Of a stretch of DNA of 64,000 nt, positions 7,749 through 17,619 are shown piece by piece; position 1 is the first letter of the stretch, and each line of letters starts with the position of its first letter. This DNA is from Microbacterium sp. CFH 31415 (lineage in GTDB: Bacteria; Actinomycetota; Actinomycetes; Actinomycetales; Microbacteriaceae). The stretch is taken from positions 46,455 to 110,454 of the forward strand of contig NZ_JAKYXC010000018.1 of NCBI RefSeq assembly GCF_022538185.1, given 5' to 3'. Below the pieces are notes generated by a model. The model did no database searches. It worked only from the letters and a program-made list of their open reading frames with translations, and was not told the origin of the DNA. The translations under genes and the position numbers were made by a program.

Positions 7749-8351
7749 GTGGCCCTGGACTTCACCGCGATCGACTTCGAGACGGCGAATCCGAGCAATG
7801 CCTCGGCCTGCGCGGTCGGGCTCGTGAAGGTGCGCGGCGGCGAGGTCGTCGCGCAGACGGGGTGGCTGATCCAGCCGCCGGCCGGGCACGACCGGTTCTT
7901 CGAGCTCAACACGCGCATCCACGGCATCACCGCCGAAGACGTGATCGGTGCCGCGACGTGGACCGGCCAGCTCGCGGCGATGAACGCATTCATCGGCGGA
8001 GACGTGCTGGTCGCCCACAACGCCGGCTTCGACATGGCCGTCATCAAGCGGGCGTGCGAGGCGACCGGCGACGACTGCCCGCCGTACCGCTATGCCTGCA
8101 GCCTGCAGGTTGCGCGCAAGGTGTACCAGCTCGAGTCCTACCGCCTGCCCTTCGTCGCAGCAGAGGCCGGATTCTCCGAGTTCGCCCATCACAACGCCAC
8201 CGCCGACGCGCTCGCGTGCGCTCACGTCATGATCGATGCGGCGCGCCGCCTGGCCGCGGACGACATCGACCTCCTGACCGAGTACTGCGGAGTGCGCGTG
8301 TCGCAGATCGCCGTGGCCGAGGCGCCCGCGGTCTCCTTCGCCGTCGCGTAG
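7749..8351 (+). CDS. 3'-5' exonuclease, DnaQ/epsilon-like (DEDD)
   Basis: 200 residues. Exo I motif DFETAN near residue 9 supplies the metal-binding Asp/Glu; Exo II is AHNAGFDMAVI; Exo III is HHNATADALA with a DEDDh-type His. This is a stand-alone proofreading-type exonuclease without a polymerase or BRCT domain. The GTG is chosen because family members begin two or three residues before the first beta strand. GAGGCT (7737-7742) at 6 nt upstream is a weak -10 that keeps the A and final T. A role in DNA repair or RNA trimming is inference. Confidence 0.88.
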   Translation: MALDFTAIDFETANPSNASACAVGLVKVRGGEVVAQTGWLIQPPAGHDRFFELNTRIHGITAEDVIGAATWTGQLAAMNAFIGGDVLVAHNAGFDMAVIKRACEATGDDCPPYRYACSLQVARKVYQLESYRLPFVAAEAGFSEFAHHNATADALACAHVMIDAARRLAADDIDLLTEYCGVRVSQIAVAEAPAVSFAVA

Positions 8352-8399
8352 CGGGCGCGCCCCCGCCGCGATGTCCGGGGCCTCCGTCATCCTGGGCCC

Positions 8400-9725
8400 A
8401 TGGACGCACTCCTCGTCTCGATGATCGCCGTTGCGACCCTGCTCGTCGGGGCCCTCGCAGGCTTCACCGCCGGCCTCGCCCGCGGTGCCGCGCGCGCCGC
8501 GCGCGAGCATGCCGAACTGCGCGCCCGCCTGGCCGCGGCCGAGGCCGCGCGACAGGGCGTGCAGGCCCAGCTCGACCACCAGCAGGTGCTCTACCGCGAG
8601 CTCGCGAGCCAGGCGCGCCACGACCAGGCGACACGCGAAGAGCGCGAGCGTCGCGAGCAGACGGTGCTGCGCGCGCTCGCGCCGGTTCACGAGACGCTCT
8701 CGGCCATGCAGGCCAAGGTCGGAGAGCTCGAGCGCGACCGGCACACGCAGTTCGGCACGCTCGCCGAGCAGCTGCGGCGCGCGCACGAGTCCGACGAAGC
8801 CCTGCGTGCGACCACCGAGTCGCTCGCGAGCGCGCTGCGGTCCGGCTCGACCCGAGGCGTGTGGGGCGAGACCCAGCTGCGCCGCGTCGTCGAGGCGGCG
8901 GGCCTCACGCGCTACGTCGACTTCGATCTGCAGGCCTCGATCCGATCGGATGCCGGCGCCGGCCGACCCGACATGGTCATCCGGCTCCCCGGCGACAAGG
9001 CCATCGCCGTCGACGCGAAGGTTCCGCTCGACGCCTACCTCGAGGCCAGCGCCATTCCGCTCACGGCGCAGGGTGCGGAGGCCGCGCGCCGGCGCACGCT
9101 GCTCGACAAGCACGTGAAGGCGGTGCGCGCGCATGTCGACGCCCTGGCCAAGAAGGCGTACTGGTCCGGCCTCCCGTCGAGCCCGGAGTTCGTAGTGTGC
9201 TTCGTGCCGAGCGAGTCGCTGCTCGCTGCGGCCCTGGAAGAAGACCCGTCGCTGCTCGACCACGCCTTCGGCAAGCGCGTGGCCCTCGCGTCGCCCGTGA
9301 ACCTGTGGGCGGTGCTGAAGACTGTCGCCTACACGTGGACGCAGCAGGACGTCTCGGCCGAGGCGCGCACGTTGTTCGAGCTCGGCAACCAGCTCTACGA
9401 GCGGCTCGGCTCACTCGCCGGTCACGCCGACGATCTCCGCCGAGCGATCGAGCGCACCGTCGACAGCTACAACCGGTTCGCCGGATCCCTCGAGACGCGA
9501 GTGCTCGTGAGCGCCCGCCGGTTCCCCGGGATCGATGCGACGAAGCTCGACGCGCTCGTCGAGCCGGCGACGATCGAGAAGTCGCCGCGGCGTCTCACAG
9601 CCCCCGAGCTCCTCGACGCGACGCTCGACCTTGATCGGGCCGGCGGTGCCGGTGGAGCCACGGACCACGCGTCGACGGCCGACCTGGGCGACCTGCGGGC
9701 GCGGATCGCGCCTGGGCAGGACTGA
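8400..9725 (+). CDS. rmuC: DNA recombination protein RmuC
   Basis: 441 residues. An N-terminal membrane anchor (about residues 5-25, LLVSMIAVATLLVGALAGF) is followed by a long Ala/Arg/Glu-rich coiled coil to about residue 115. The RmuC domain then contains the PD-(D/E)xK-like core: GRPDMVIRLPGDKAIAVDAK with KVPLDAYL. RmuC limits inversions at short inverted repeats and may act as a nuclease. The weak -10 CATCCT lies 6 nt before the ATG. It is 48 bp after the exonuclease, so the two may be co-transcribed as a DNA-repair pair. Confidence 0.93.
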   Translation: MDALLVSMIAVATLLVGALAGFTAGLARGAARAAREHAELRARLAAAEAARQGVQAQLDHQQVLYRELASQARHDQATREERERREQTVLRALAPVHETLSAMQAKVGELERDRHTQFGTLAEQLRRAHESDEALRATTESLASALRSGSTRGVWGETQLRRVVEAAGLTRYVDFDLQASIRSDAGAGRPDMVIRLPGDKAIAVDAKVPLDAYLEASAIPLTAQGAEAARRRTLLDKHVKAVRAHVDALAKKAYWSGLPSSPEFVVCFVPSESLLAAALEEDPSLLDHAFGKRVALASPVNLWAVLKTVAYTWTQQDVSAEARTLFELGNQLYERLGSLAGHADDLRRAIERTVDSYNRFAGSLETRVLVSARRFPGIDATKLDALVEPATIEKSPRRLTAPELLDATLDLDRAGGAGGATDHASTADLGDLRARIAPGQD

Positions 9726-9731
9726 TGCGGG

Positions 9732-9953
9732 TCAGGCCCCGCCGGGCACGAAGCTCAGCAGTGCGATCACCGCGGCGGAGACACCGACGAACGCGCCGAC
9801 CATCCACCACGCGCTGATCTCATGGCCCTCTTCCCGGCGCACACGCAGGAGCACGTCGGGGCGACGTGACGGATCGGCCGTGTTCGCCACGGCGTTGGCC
9901 ACAACCGCCTGTGCGCCGGTCTGCGGCGATGGACCGCCTACCTGTCCGGACAT
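9732..9953 (-). CDS. Small single-span membrane protein
   Basis: 73 residues: a polar N-terminal half (about 1-45), then one predicted membrane helix (about 48-70, WWMVGAFVGVSAAVIALLSF) and a very short tail. I do not recognise the family. Convergent with rmuC, 6 bp from its stop. Its 143-bp upstream region carries GTCAC direct repeats (10029-10069), suggesting regulated transcription, perhaps envelope-related. Confidence 0.65.
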   Translation of the reverse strand: MSGQVGGPSPQTGAQAVVANAVANTADPSRRPDVLLRVRREEGHEISAWWMVGAFVGVSAAVIALLSFVPGGA

Positions 9954-10028
9954 CGAAAACTCCCTCGCATGGAAACACGAGTCGGCGTCGACCCACGTCC
10001 GATTCTGCCAGAGTTCCCCTTCGATGAC

Positions 10029-10069
10029 GTCACGATCCAGTCACGCCAGTAACATCTGTCACACCAGTA
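10029..10069 (-). promoter_or_regulatory. GTCAC direct-repeat array upstream of the 73-aa membrane protein gene
   Basis: Three GTCAC-started repeats: 10029 (GTCACGATCCA), 10040 (GTCACGCCAGTA) and 10058 (GTCACACCAGTA). The last two are 18 bp apart and match at 11 of 12 positions. A TGACGTCA palindrome (10025-10032) overlaps the first. The layout resembles response-regulator direct repeats; the GTCAC core is shared with published mycobacterial MtrA sites, but that link is inference. Confidence 0.45.
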
Positions 10070-10096
10070 GCAGACGTCCTCAGACGCGGTGTGTTC

Positions 10097-11086
10097 CTAC
10101 AGCCACTTCGAGACGAGGTGCTCCGAGCTGATGCGACGGAGGGTTCCTGAGGCGCCACGCAGCACGACGCTCTCGGTGTACACGTAGCCGCCCTCGCGGC
10201 GCACACCCGCGACGAGCTGGCCGTCGGTGACGCCGGTGGCGACGAAGATCGTGTTGCTTCCCTTCACGAGGTCATCTGCCTCGTACACGTGGCCGTCGAG
10301 CTTCAGCCCGGCGTCGATGCCCCGCTGCTTCTCGTCGTCGTCGCGTGGCCAGAGCCGGCCCTGGATGTGTCCGCCGAGCGCCTTGATGGCGCAGGCCGTG
10401 ACGATCCCCTCCGGGCTGCCGCCGACGCCGACGCACATATCGGTGCGGGCATCGTGGCGCGCGGCGTTGATGCCGCCGGCGACGTCACCGTCGCTCATCA
10501 GGCGCGTGCCGGCACCGGCGGCGCGGATCTCGTCGATGAGCTGGTCGTGGCGGGGGCGGTGCAGCACCGAGACGACGATCTCGTCGACCGGCTTCCCGAG
10601 CGCCTTCGCCAGCCGCCGGATGTTCTCACCGGTCGGAAGGCGGATGTCCACCACGCCGACTCCGGCCGGGCCCGTCACCAGTTTGTCCATGTAGAAGACG
10701 CTCGAGGCGTCGAGCATCGTGCCCTGATCGGAGACGGCGATGACCGACAGCGCGTTGTTGCGACCGGCGGCGGTGAGCGACGTGCCGTCGATCGGGTCCA
10801 CGGCGACGTCGGCCTTCGGTCCTCGGCCGTTGCCGACCCGCTCGCCGTTGTAGAGCATGGGCGCTTCGTCCTTCTCGCCCTCGCCGATGACGATCGTGCC
10901 GTCGAAGTTCACGGTGGTGAAGAAGGCACGCATGGCGTCGACCGCGGCGCCGTCGGCGTCCTCCTTCGCTCCGCGACCGATGAACGGCACCGCCCGGATC
11001 GCCGCCGCCTCTGTGGCACGCACCAGTTCGAGTGCAAGGTTGCGGTCGGGGTGGAGCGGGCTCATGTCAGCGGTCAGACTCACCAT
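10097..11086 (-). CDS. glpX: Fructose-1,6-bisphosphatase, class II
   Basis: 329 residues, the gluconeogenic phosphatase converting fructose 1,6-bisphosphate to fructose 6-phosphate. Metal/phosphate motifs are visible: NFDGTIVIGEGEKDEAPML, AVDPIDGTSL and GVGGSPEGIVTACAIKALGG. Class II GlpX is the usual actinobacterial FBPase. In M. tuberculosis glpX adjoins fumC; here it is divergent from fructose-bisphosphate aldolase, so the two opposing branches share a control region. ATG start with TACGCT (11094-11099) 7 nt upstream, so likely leaderless. Confidence 0.96.
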   Translation of the reverse strand: MVSLTADMSPLHPDRNLALELVRATEAAAIRAVPFIGRGAKEDADGAAVDAMRAFFTTVNFDGTIVIGEGEKDEAPMLYNGERVGNGRGPKADVAVDPIDGTSLTAAGRNNALSVIAVSDQGTMLDASSVFYMDKLVTGPAGVGVVDIRLPTGENIRRLAKALGKPVDEIVVSVLHRPRHDQLIDEIRAAGAGTRLMSDGDVAGGINAARHDARTDMCVGVGGSPEGIVTACAIKALGGHIQGRLWPRDDDEKQRGIDAGLKLDGHVYEADDLVKGSNTIFVATGVTDGQLVAGVRREGGYVYTESVVLRGASGTLRRISSEHLVSKWL

Positions 11087-11275
11087 GACCCCCAGCGTAG
11101 CCAGCGGGGTTGCGTGAACCGCAGAATTTCACACCGCGAGTGTCGAAGGAATTGCGATTCTTTCACACTGGCTCAGAACGCGTCCGTGCACCCGTCACGC
11201 AGCGGTACGGCATCCACCCTCCCGATCTCTCGGCGCTAAAGTCGAGGGACGCCCCCAACCGACCAAGGAGCACCC
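11087..11275. promoter_or_regulatory. Divergent glpX/fbaA control region
   Basis: About 190 bp, locally less GC-rich than its surroundings. It holds the glpX -10 (TACGCT, 11094-11099) and a candidate fbaA -10 (TAAAGT, 11237-11242). A TTCACAC near-direct repeat occurs at 11128 and 11162, the first facing GTGTCGAA (11140-11147) as an imperfect inverted repeat. The fbaA leader of about 25 nt contains an AAGGAG ribosome site. Operator identity is unknown. Confidence 0.4.
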
Positions 11276-12307
<1,032 letters not shown>

Positions 12308-12327
12308 GGCGCGCAGGACAGACGAGC

Positions 12328-12373
12328 GGATGCCTCGGCTCCGCCCCTTCGCCGGGGCGGGTCCGGGGCATCC
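12328..12373 (+). terminator. Long-stem terminator after fbaA
   Basis: About 20-bp stem with one internal mismatch and G.U wobbles: ggatgcctcgg (12328-12338) pairs with ccggggcatcc (12363-12373), and ccgcccc (12341-12347) with ggggcgg (12354-12360) around a 6-nt loop. The hairpin begins 21 nt after the fbaA stop. The GGATGC arm recurs in other terminators. Confidence 0.75.
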
Positions 12374-12388
12374 GGCGTTCCCGGGCTG

Positions 12389-13117
12389 TCAATGCGGGGC
12401 CGCCTCCACGTCCGGCGGATCGAGCTCGGTGCGCATCAGCACCTTGCCCGTCCGGAGCGAGCGGATCTCGACGGCCGCGATCTCATCGACGTCGAGCGCC
12501 GTCGAGGCGCTGAGGCGGGCCGTCGAACCCGGCAGGGCTCGCCACGTGGAGACCTCGCTCGTCGTGCCGTCGACGCCGGTCAGCACGAGCGAATACGGCC
12601 AGCCCTCTGCGGGGGCGTCGTCGCCCGCAGGCTCGGTGTAGCGGCAGGTCATCTCGATCCGCGTGCCCCACGGCGCATCCGCGAGCTCGACCGTCGCCGA
12701 GAGCGGCAGGTCCACGAGCGGCTCGAGGGCGATCACCTGGATGCCGCGCAACGCCGGCCCGATCGCCGTCGTCACGGCGAGCACGACCGCGATGACGATC
12801 GCCGCCGCTGCGGCGAGCCCGCCCGCCCACCGTCCCCGACGACGGCGCTGCGCCTCGCGGGTCCCTCGCTCGATCAGGCGCGTGCGGGACGCGGCATCCG
12901 GCCCCGCCTCCCCCGCCGCAGCCGCGAGGAGCGACATCGCGCGGTCAGGCGGCACGCGTGAGAGAAGGCCCGGCGTCGACGCGAGGTCGGCGAGCGCGGC
13001 ACGGCAGACGTCGCAGCGCTCGATGTGCTCCTCGAACAGCCGGCGGTCGGCCGGGCCGAGCGCACCGAGGACGTAGGCGGCGTCCCATTCGGCGAAGCGA
13101 GCGTGGTCGGGGCTCAT
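12389..13117 (-). CDS. Anti-sigma factor, RskA-like zinc-associated (ZAS)
   Basis: 242 residues. The cytoplasmic anti-sigma domain contains the HxxxCxxC signature (HIERCDVC, about residues 33-40) that clasps the ECF sigma factor. One membrane helix (about 107-128, AAAAIVIAVVLAVTTAIGPA) is followed by an extracytoplasmic RskA-like sensory domain. In this family regulated proteolysis frees the sigma factor. It overlaps the sigma gene stop by 4 bp, so production is coupled one to one. Confidence 0.9.
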   Translation of the reverse strand: MSPDHARFAEWDAAYVLGALGPADRRLFEEHIERCDVCRAALADLASTPGLLSRVPPDRAMSLLAAAAGEAGPDAASRTRLIERGTREAQRRRRGRWAGGLAAAAAIVIAVVLAVTTAIGPALRGIQVIALEPLVDLPLSATVELADAPWGTRIEMTCRYTEPAGDDAPAEGWPYSLVLTGVDGTTSEVSTWRALPGSTARLSASTALDVDEIAAVEIRSLRTGKVLMRTELDPPDVEAAPH

Positions 13118-13620
13118 CGCGTCACTCCCTTCTCCTGCAGCGCGAGTCGCAGCGCGCGCAGGCCGTAGTGCAGGCGGGACTTGACCGTGCCCTGCGGGAT
13201 GTCGAGCTCGTCGGCGATCTCCGCCACCGTCAGCGCGCCGAAGTACGCGCGGATGACGACGGCCCGATGGTCGGCCGACAGCGCGGCGAGCGCCTCCTCG
13301 ATGAGGATCGCCTCGAACAGGGCGTCCGTGGCGTCGGGGCTCGCGGTCTCGGGTGGTTCGGCGACCCCGACTTCGCGCCGGCGGCGCGCGGAGCGCACGT
13401 CGTCGACCACCAGATGCCGTGCGACGGTGAACATCCACGAGCGCGTGGACTCCGGGGCCTGCGCCATGATCCGCGGGGTGCGCCACGCGCGCAGGAGGGT
13501 CTCCTGCACGACGTCGTCCGCACCGGCGCGATCGCCGGTGAGGTGCACGACGTATCGCCACACCGGCGCCGCATGGGCGTCGTAGAGCGCGGCCAGTCGC
13601 GTGGCGTCGTCGTCCGGCAT
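13114..13620 (-). CDS. ECF RNA polymerase sigma factor (SigK-like)
   Basis: 168 residues with sigma region 2 (VWRYVVHLTGDRAGADDVVQETLLRAWR) and region 4 (LDIPQGTVKSRLHYGLRALR), no regions 1 or 3, as in group 4 factors. The partner downstream is RskA-like, so SigK/RskA is the closest described pair. The internal ATG is preferred over a GTG two codons upstream because GGGAGGTGAGG ends directly before it, while the GTG would lie inside that ribosome site. A candidate self-activated promoter lies at 13639-13667. Confidence 0.92.
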   Translation of the reverse strand: MPDDDATRLAALYDAHAAPVWRYVVHLTGDRAGADDVVQETLLRAWRTPRIMAQAPESTRSWMFTVARHLVVDDVRSARRRREVGVAEPPETASPDATDALFEAILIEEALAALSADHRAVVIRAYFGALTVAEIADELDIPQGTVKSRLHYGLRALRLALQEKGVTR

Positions 13621-13638
13621 CCTCACCTCCCGTAGGAG

Positions 13639-13667
13639 TCACGAAATGTCGCAGGCCCAGGTTCACC
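13639..13667 (-). promoter_or_regulatory. Candidate ECF-type autoregulatory promoter
   Basis: On the minus strand GGTGAACC (13660-13667) is followed, 16 nt later, by CGTGA (13639-13643), and the sigma gene ATG lies 18 nt further on. An AAC-type -35 and CGT-type -10 with 16-nt spacing is the usual ECF promoter form, and such sigma genes commonly control themselves. Assignment is by pattern only. Confidence 0.4.
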
Positions 13668-13687
13668 GGCCTCCGCGCCGGACTCGG

Positions 13688-14263
13688 TCAGCGGAGGCTG
13701 CCGACCATCGCCTCCCACACCGCGGGGTCGTTCATCAGAGGCACGAGCACCAGCGACGCCGACGCGAACGTGAACACGACGCCTCCGACGAGCGGGATCC
13801 ACCACGAGAGGCGTCCGCGCCGCACGCTGACCCAGGACAGCGCCGCGGTGATCAGCCATCCCACCGCGAGCACGATCGCGGCCGCGACGCCCCACGGCCG
13901 TCCTGCGGCGGGATCCGTGAGCGTCGCATCGACGCCCAGCAGGTCGAACATGCGCTGCGCGTAGTCGCTGAAGTCGGCGAGCGCCGGGAAGGTGGCGATG
14001 ACGTTGATGAGCCCGTACGCCAGGAGGGCGAACGTCACGATCCGGTCGACCGGCCGGGTGCGGGTCCGCGCGGTGGCGGCAGGCGCACCCGCCGGCTGCG
14101 TCGCGACGACCGGGGCGGATTCGGCCACGGGCGCCGGCTCGTACACCAGGCTCGCGTCGGGCTGCGCGATGCGCGCCCGCTGCTCCTCGGGGGTGGCGTA
14201 CTCGCCGAATTGCGGCCGCGGTCGCGGCTCGGGCGCCGGGACGGCGTCGCCGGCCTCGGTCAC
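13688..14263 (-). CDS. Membrane protein, DUF6264-like
   Basis: 191 residues. The N-terminal 70 are proline- and alanine-rich and include [15 protein letters not shown], which I associate with the DUF6264 family of Microbacteriaceae. Three to four membrane segments follow (about 78-98, 128-148, 155-178). GTG start overlapping the ispH stop (GTGA), so it is translationally coupled to ispH. Function unknown. Confidence 0.7.
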   Translation of the reverse strand: MTEAGDAVPAPEPRPRPQFGEYATPEEQRARIAQPDASLVYEPAPVAESAPVVATQPAGAPAATARTRTRPVDRIVTFALLAYGLINVIATFPALADFSDYAQRMFDLLGVDATLTDPAAGRPWGVAAAIVLAVGWLITAALSWVSVRRGRLSWWIPLVGGVVFTFASASLVLVPLMNDPAVWEAMVGSLR

Positions 14264-15336
14264 GCGCGGCTCCGGCCGCCGAGCGCGCGGTCGTCGCGCG
14301 TGCCCGCAGCGTTCGTGCGGAGCTCCTTCGGCAGCGAGAACTGCAGGTCCTCCTCGGCCGTGCGCACCTCTTCCACGTCGCGGTAGCCGGCGCCGGCGAG
14401 GTCTTCGAGCACCTGCTGCACGAGCACCTCGGGCACCGACGCACCGCTCGTGACGCCGACGGTCTCGACACCCTCGAGCCACGCCTGCTCGACCTCGTCG
14501 GCGTAGTCGACCCGGTACGCCGCCTTCGCGCCGTACTCGAGCGCGACCTCGACGAGCCGCACGCTGTTGGACGAGTTCGCCGACCCCACGACGATCACGA
14601 GGTCGGCGCCCTTCGCGACCTTCTTGATTGCGACCTGGCGGTTCTGGGTGGCGTAGCAGATATCGTCGGACGGCGGGTCCTGCAGCTGCGGGAACCGCGT
14701 GCGCAGTCGCCGCACGGTCTCCATCGTCTCGTCGACGGAAAGGGTCGTCTGCGACAGCCACACGACCTTCGACGGGTCGCGCACCTCGATGGTGTCGGCC
14801 TCTTCGGGCGAGTTCACGATCGTGACATGGTCGGGCGCCTCGCCCGCGGTGCCCTCGACCTCTTCGTGGCCCTGATGGCCGATGAGCAGGATCTCGAAGT
14901 CGTCGCGCGCGAAGCGCACCGCCTCGCGGTGCACCTTGGTGACGAGCGGGCACGTGGCGTCGATGGCGAGAAGACCGCGATCGGATGCCGCGTTCACGAC
15001 GGCCGGCGACACTCCATGCGCGCTGAACACGACGTGAGCACCCTCGGGCACCTCGTCGACCTCCTCGACGAAGATCGCGCCCTTGGCCTCGAGCTCGGTG
15101 ACCACGTGGATGTTGTGGACGATCTGCTTGCGCACGTAGACCGGCGCACCGAAGCGGTCGAGCGCCTTCTCGACGGCGATCACGGCACGATCGACGCCGG
15201 CGCAGTATCCGCGGGGCGACGCCAGCAGCACCCGCTTCTGTCCTTGCACGGGGATATCCTGAAGGCGTTCGCGCCGCCGCGGGACGCGGGGGACGGGCAT
15301 GCTCACAGGGGTACTGCCCACGGTGCTGGTGCTCAC
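14260..15336 (-). CDS. ispH: 4-hydroxy-3-methylbut-2-enyl diphosphate reductase
   Basis: 358 residues, last enzyme of the MEP isoprenoid pathway, giving IPP and DMAPP. The three cysteine ligands of the [4Fe-4S] cluster are present: PRGYCAGV (about Cys45), [12 protein letters not shown] and [10 protein letters not shown]. The GTG start at 15336 is uncertain; an ATG 36 nt downstream (MPVPRVPRR) would remove a poorly conserved tail, but GAGGGG precedes the GTG. Divergent from xseA with about 70 bp between, an order shared with mycobacteria. Confidence 0.96.
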   Translation of the reverse strand: MSTSTVGSTPVSMPVPRVPRRRERLQDIPVQGQKRVLLASPRGYCAGVDRAVIAVEKALDRFGAPVYVRKQIVHNIHVVTELEAKGAIFVEEVDEVPEGAHVVFSAHGVSPAVVNAASDRGLLAIDATCPLVTKVHREAVRFARDDFEILLIGHQGHEEVEGTAGEAPDHVTIVNSPEEADTIEVRDPSKVVWLSQTTLSVDETMETVRRLRTRFPQLQDPPSDDICYATQNRQVAIKKVAKGADLVIVVGSANSSNSVRLVEVALEYGAKAAYRVDYADEVEQAWLEGVETVGVTSGASVPEVLVQQVLEDLAGAGYRDVEEVRTAEEDLQFSLPKELRTNAAGTRDDRALGGRSRA

Positions 15337-15405
15337 CCCTCGATTCTATGGGCGGCCCCTGTGCGCGGGCCGAAGAGCGACCCGCCCGCCGCACGAGAGG
15401 ACCGC

Positions 15406-16731
15406 ATGACGACCTTCCAGCCCGAGCCCGTCGCGGGCGAGGCGCCGCCTCCCGACTCGGTGCGCCCGAAGGACTCCACGCCGCAGGCGCCGACTTCGGT
15501 GTCGCGGCTCAACGAGACGATCCGCGGCTTCATCCAGACGTGGGGCTCGGTGTGGGTGGAGGGCGAGATCACGTCGTGGAACGTGCGCGGCGGCAACGTG
15601 TTCGGCCGCCTCAAAGACAACGCCGCCGACGCGACCATCTCGTTCCGCATCTGGTCGTCGACGCGCGAGCGCCTTCCCGACGACCTCAAGGTCGGCGACC
15701 ATGTCGTCACGTGCGTGAAGGCCGACTTCTTCGCCAAGTCGGGTGACTTCAGCTTCAGCGTGTCGGCGATGCGCCACGTCGGCCTCGGCGACCAGCTCGA
15801 GCGGCTGGAGCGCCTGCGGGCTCAGCTGCGGGCCGAGGGCCTGTTCGACCCGTCGCGCCGCAAACCGCTCCCCTTCCTCCCCCAGACCATCGGCCTCATC
15901 ACGGGCGAGAACTCGGACGCCGAGAAAGACGTCCACCGCAACGCCGAGCTGCGCTGGCCGCAGGTGCGCTTCCGCACGAAGTACGCCGCGTCGCAGGGTG
16001 AGCGCTGTGTGCCCGAGACGATCGCGGCGCTCAAGGCGCTCGACGCCGCCCCCGACGTCGATGTCATCATCATCGCGCGCGGCGGGGGCGACCCGCAGAC
16101 GCTGCTCGGCTTCAGCGACGAGCGTCTCGTGCGCGCCGTCGCCGCGGCATCCACTCCCGTCGTCAGCGCCATCGGCCACGAGAACGACCATCCGCTCCTC
16201 GACGACGTCGCCGATCTGCGGGCGTCGACGCCCACCGACGCGGCCAAGCGAGTGGTGCCGGATGTCGCGGAGCAGCGTGCGCTCGTGGCGCAGCTGCGCT
16301 CGCGACTGACGTCCCGGCTGACACAGCGCGTGTCGCACGACATCGCTCAGCTCGAGCAGCTGCGCTCCCGGCCGGCGCTTCGCGCCCCCGAGTCGATGAT
16401 CGCGTCGCGCGCGCAGGAGGTCGAGCTGCTCGCGGCGCGCGGCCGCGATCGGGTCGACCGCGCCCTCGAGTCGCACACGCGCCGCACCGCCGAACTCCGG
16501 GCCACGCTGCGCGCCCTGTCGCCGGCATCCACCCTCGCGCGGGGCTATGCCATCGCGCACCTGGCCGACGGCGTCATCGTGCGCGACGCGTCCCAGGCGC
16601 CGGCATCCACCCCCGTCGTGGTCACCGTCGGCCGAGGCTCGTTCGCGGCGAGGTCCGACGGCGAGGTCGCAGAGTCGGCGGGTGCGCCGTCGGATCCGGC
16701 GGCCGCAGGAGACGGTCCGGCGCCGAACTAG
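15406..16731 (+). CDS. xseA: Exodeoxyribonuclease VII large subunit
   Basis: 441 residues. N-terminal OB-fold (GSVWVEGEITSWNVRGGNVFGRLKD), catalytic centre region with ARGGGDPQTLLGFSDERLVRA and AIGHENDHPLLDDVADLRASTPTDAAK, then the long coiled coil and a C-terminal LARGYAIA motif. Exo VII degrades single-stranded DNA to oligonucleotides in mismatch and damage repair. GAGAGGA lies 5 nt before the ATG. The partner xseB follows 10 bp later. Confidence 0.97.
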   Translation: MTTFQPEPVAGEAPPPDSVRPKDSTPQAPTSVSRLNETIRGFIQTWGSVWVEGEITSWNVRGGNVFGRLKDNAADATISFRIWSSTRERLPDDLKVGDHVVTCVKADFFAKSGDFSFSVSAMRHVGLGDQLERLERLRAQLRAEGLFDPSRRKPLPFLPQTIGLITGENSDAEKDVHRNAELRWPQVRFRTKYAASQGERCVPETIAALKALDAAPDVDVIIIARGGGDPQTLLGFSDERLVRAVAAASTPVVSAIGHENDHPLLDDVADLRASTPTDAAKRVVPDVAEQRALVAQLRSRLTSRLTQRVSHDIAQLEQLRSRPALRAPESMIASRAQEVELLAARGRDRVDRALESHTRRTAELRATLRALSPASTLARGYAIAHLADGVIVRDASQAPASTPVVVTVGRGSFAARSDGEVAESAGAPSDPAAAGDGPAPN

Positions 16732-16741
16732 GATGGGACGC

Positions 16742-16984
16742 ATGACCGAGTCGACCGGTGCACCGTCCGACGTCGCCTCCCTCTCCTTCGAGCAGGCCCG
16801 CGACGAACTCGTGCGCGTGGTCGCCGAACTCGAGCAGGGCGCCCCGACGCTCGAGCACTCGCTCGCCCTGTGGGAGCGCGGCGAAGCCCTCGCCGCCCGG
16901 TGCGACGAGTGGCTCCTGGGCGCCAAACGCCGCCTCGACGCGGCACGCTCATCGGCCGAGTCCGCCGGATCGGAGCGTGCGTGA
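16742..16984 (+). CDS. xseB: Exodeoxyribonuclease VII small subunit
   Basis: 80 residues with the family core SFEQARDELVRVVAELEQGAPTL (abbreviated here to its ends SFEQARDEL and LEQGAPTLE) and LALWERGEALAARCDEWL. XseB packs on the XseA coiled coil. A second in-frame ATG lies 9 nt upstream; the inner one leaves TAGGAT (16729-16734, overlapping the xseA stop) 7 nt upstream. Its stop overlaps the next start as ATGA. Confidence 0.95.
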   Translation: MTESTGAPSDVASLSFEQARDELVRVVAELEQGAPTLEHSLALWERGEALAARCDEWLLGAKRRLDAARSSAESAGSERA

Positions 16985-17619
16985 TGGCGAAGGGACCACG
17001 CATCGTCGCCGAGCTCGGCCGCCCCGAGACTCCCGATGAGACCGCCGCCCGCAAGGCCGAGTCCTCGCGTGTCCACCGCGAGGCGCAGAACACCCGCAAC
17101 CTGATCGCGGCGCTCATCGTCACCATCGGCGTCGTGCTCGTCATCGTGCTGGCGGTCCCCCGCGGTGAGCCGCCGGCCCGCGAGCCGATCGACGTTTCCG
17201 CCGTGGCCGAGCGCGTCGGCGCCGCCGAGGGCCGCACCCTGATCGTGCCCGACGCACCTCCCTCGTGGCAGGTCAACGCCGCGTCCATCGAGGGCGACGT
17301 TCCACGCGCGTGGACGATCGTCTACGTCGACGAGACGTGGTTCGTGCGGGTGGCGCAGGGCTTGGACGCAGACCCCGCCTGGCCGGCGCGCGTGCTGTCC
17401 GGGGCGGGCCCCGACGGCACGGTCGAGGTCGACGGCGTGACGTGGGACCGCTACGACATCGCCGATCCCTCGCGCGCCGGGAACATCACGGGCGCGCTGT
17501 CGACGCAGGTCGGCCCCGACACCGTCCTGATCTACGGCAAGGCGGACGACGCGACGCTCGAAGAGGTCGCGGCCGCCGTCTCCCCCGAGGTCCGCGAGTT
17601 GCAGGAGGAAACCGAGTGA
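16984..17619 (+). CDS. DUF4245 membrane-anchored protein
   Basis: 211 residues: basic cytoplasmic N-terminus (about 1-38), one membrane helix (about 39-58, [19 protein letters not shown]) and an extracytoplasmic domain with the family-typical GVTWDRYD segment. DUF4245 genes sit beside xseB/fumC/glpX across Actinobacteria, as here, but the role is unknown. ATGA overlap with xseB and GTGA overlap with the carbonic anhydrase gene make this a tightly coupled operon. Confidence 0.88.
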   Translation: MAKGPRIVAELGRPETPDETAARKAESSRVHREAQNTRNLIAALIVTIGVVLVIVLAVPRGEPPAREPIDVSAVAERVGAAEGRTLIVPDAPPSWQVNAASIEGDVPRAWTIVYVDETWFVRVAQGLDADPAWPARVLSGAGPDGTVEVDGVTWDRYDIADPSRAGNITGALSTQVGPDTVLIYGKADDATLEEVAAAVSPEVRELQEETE

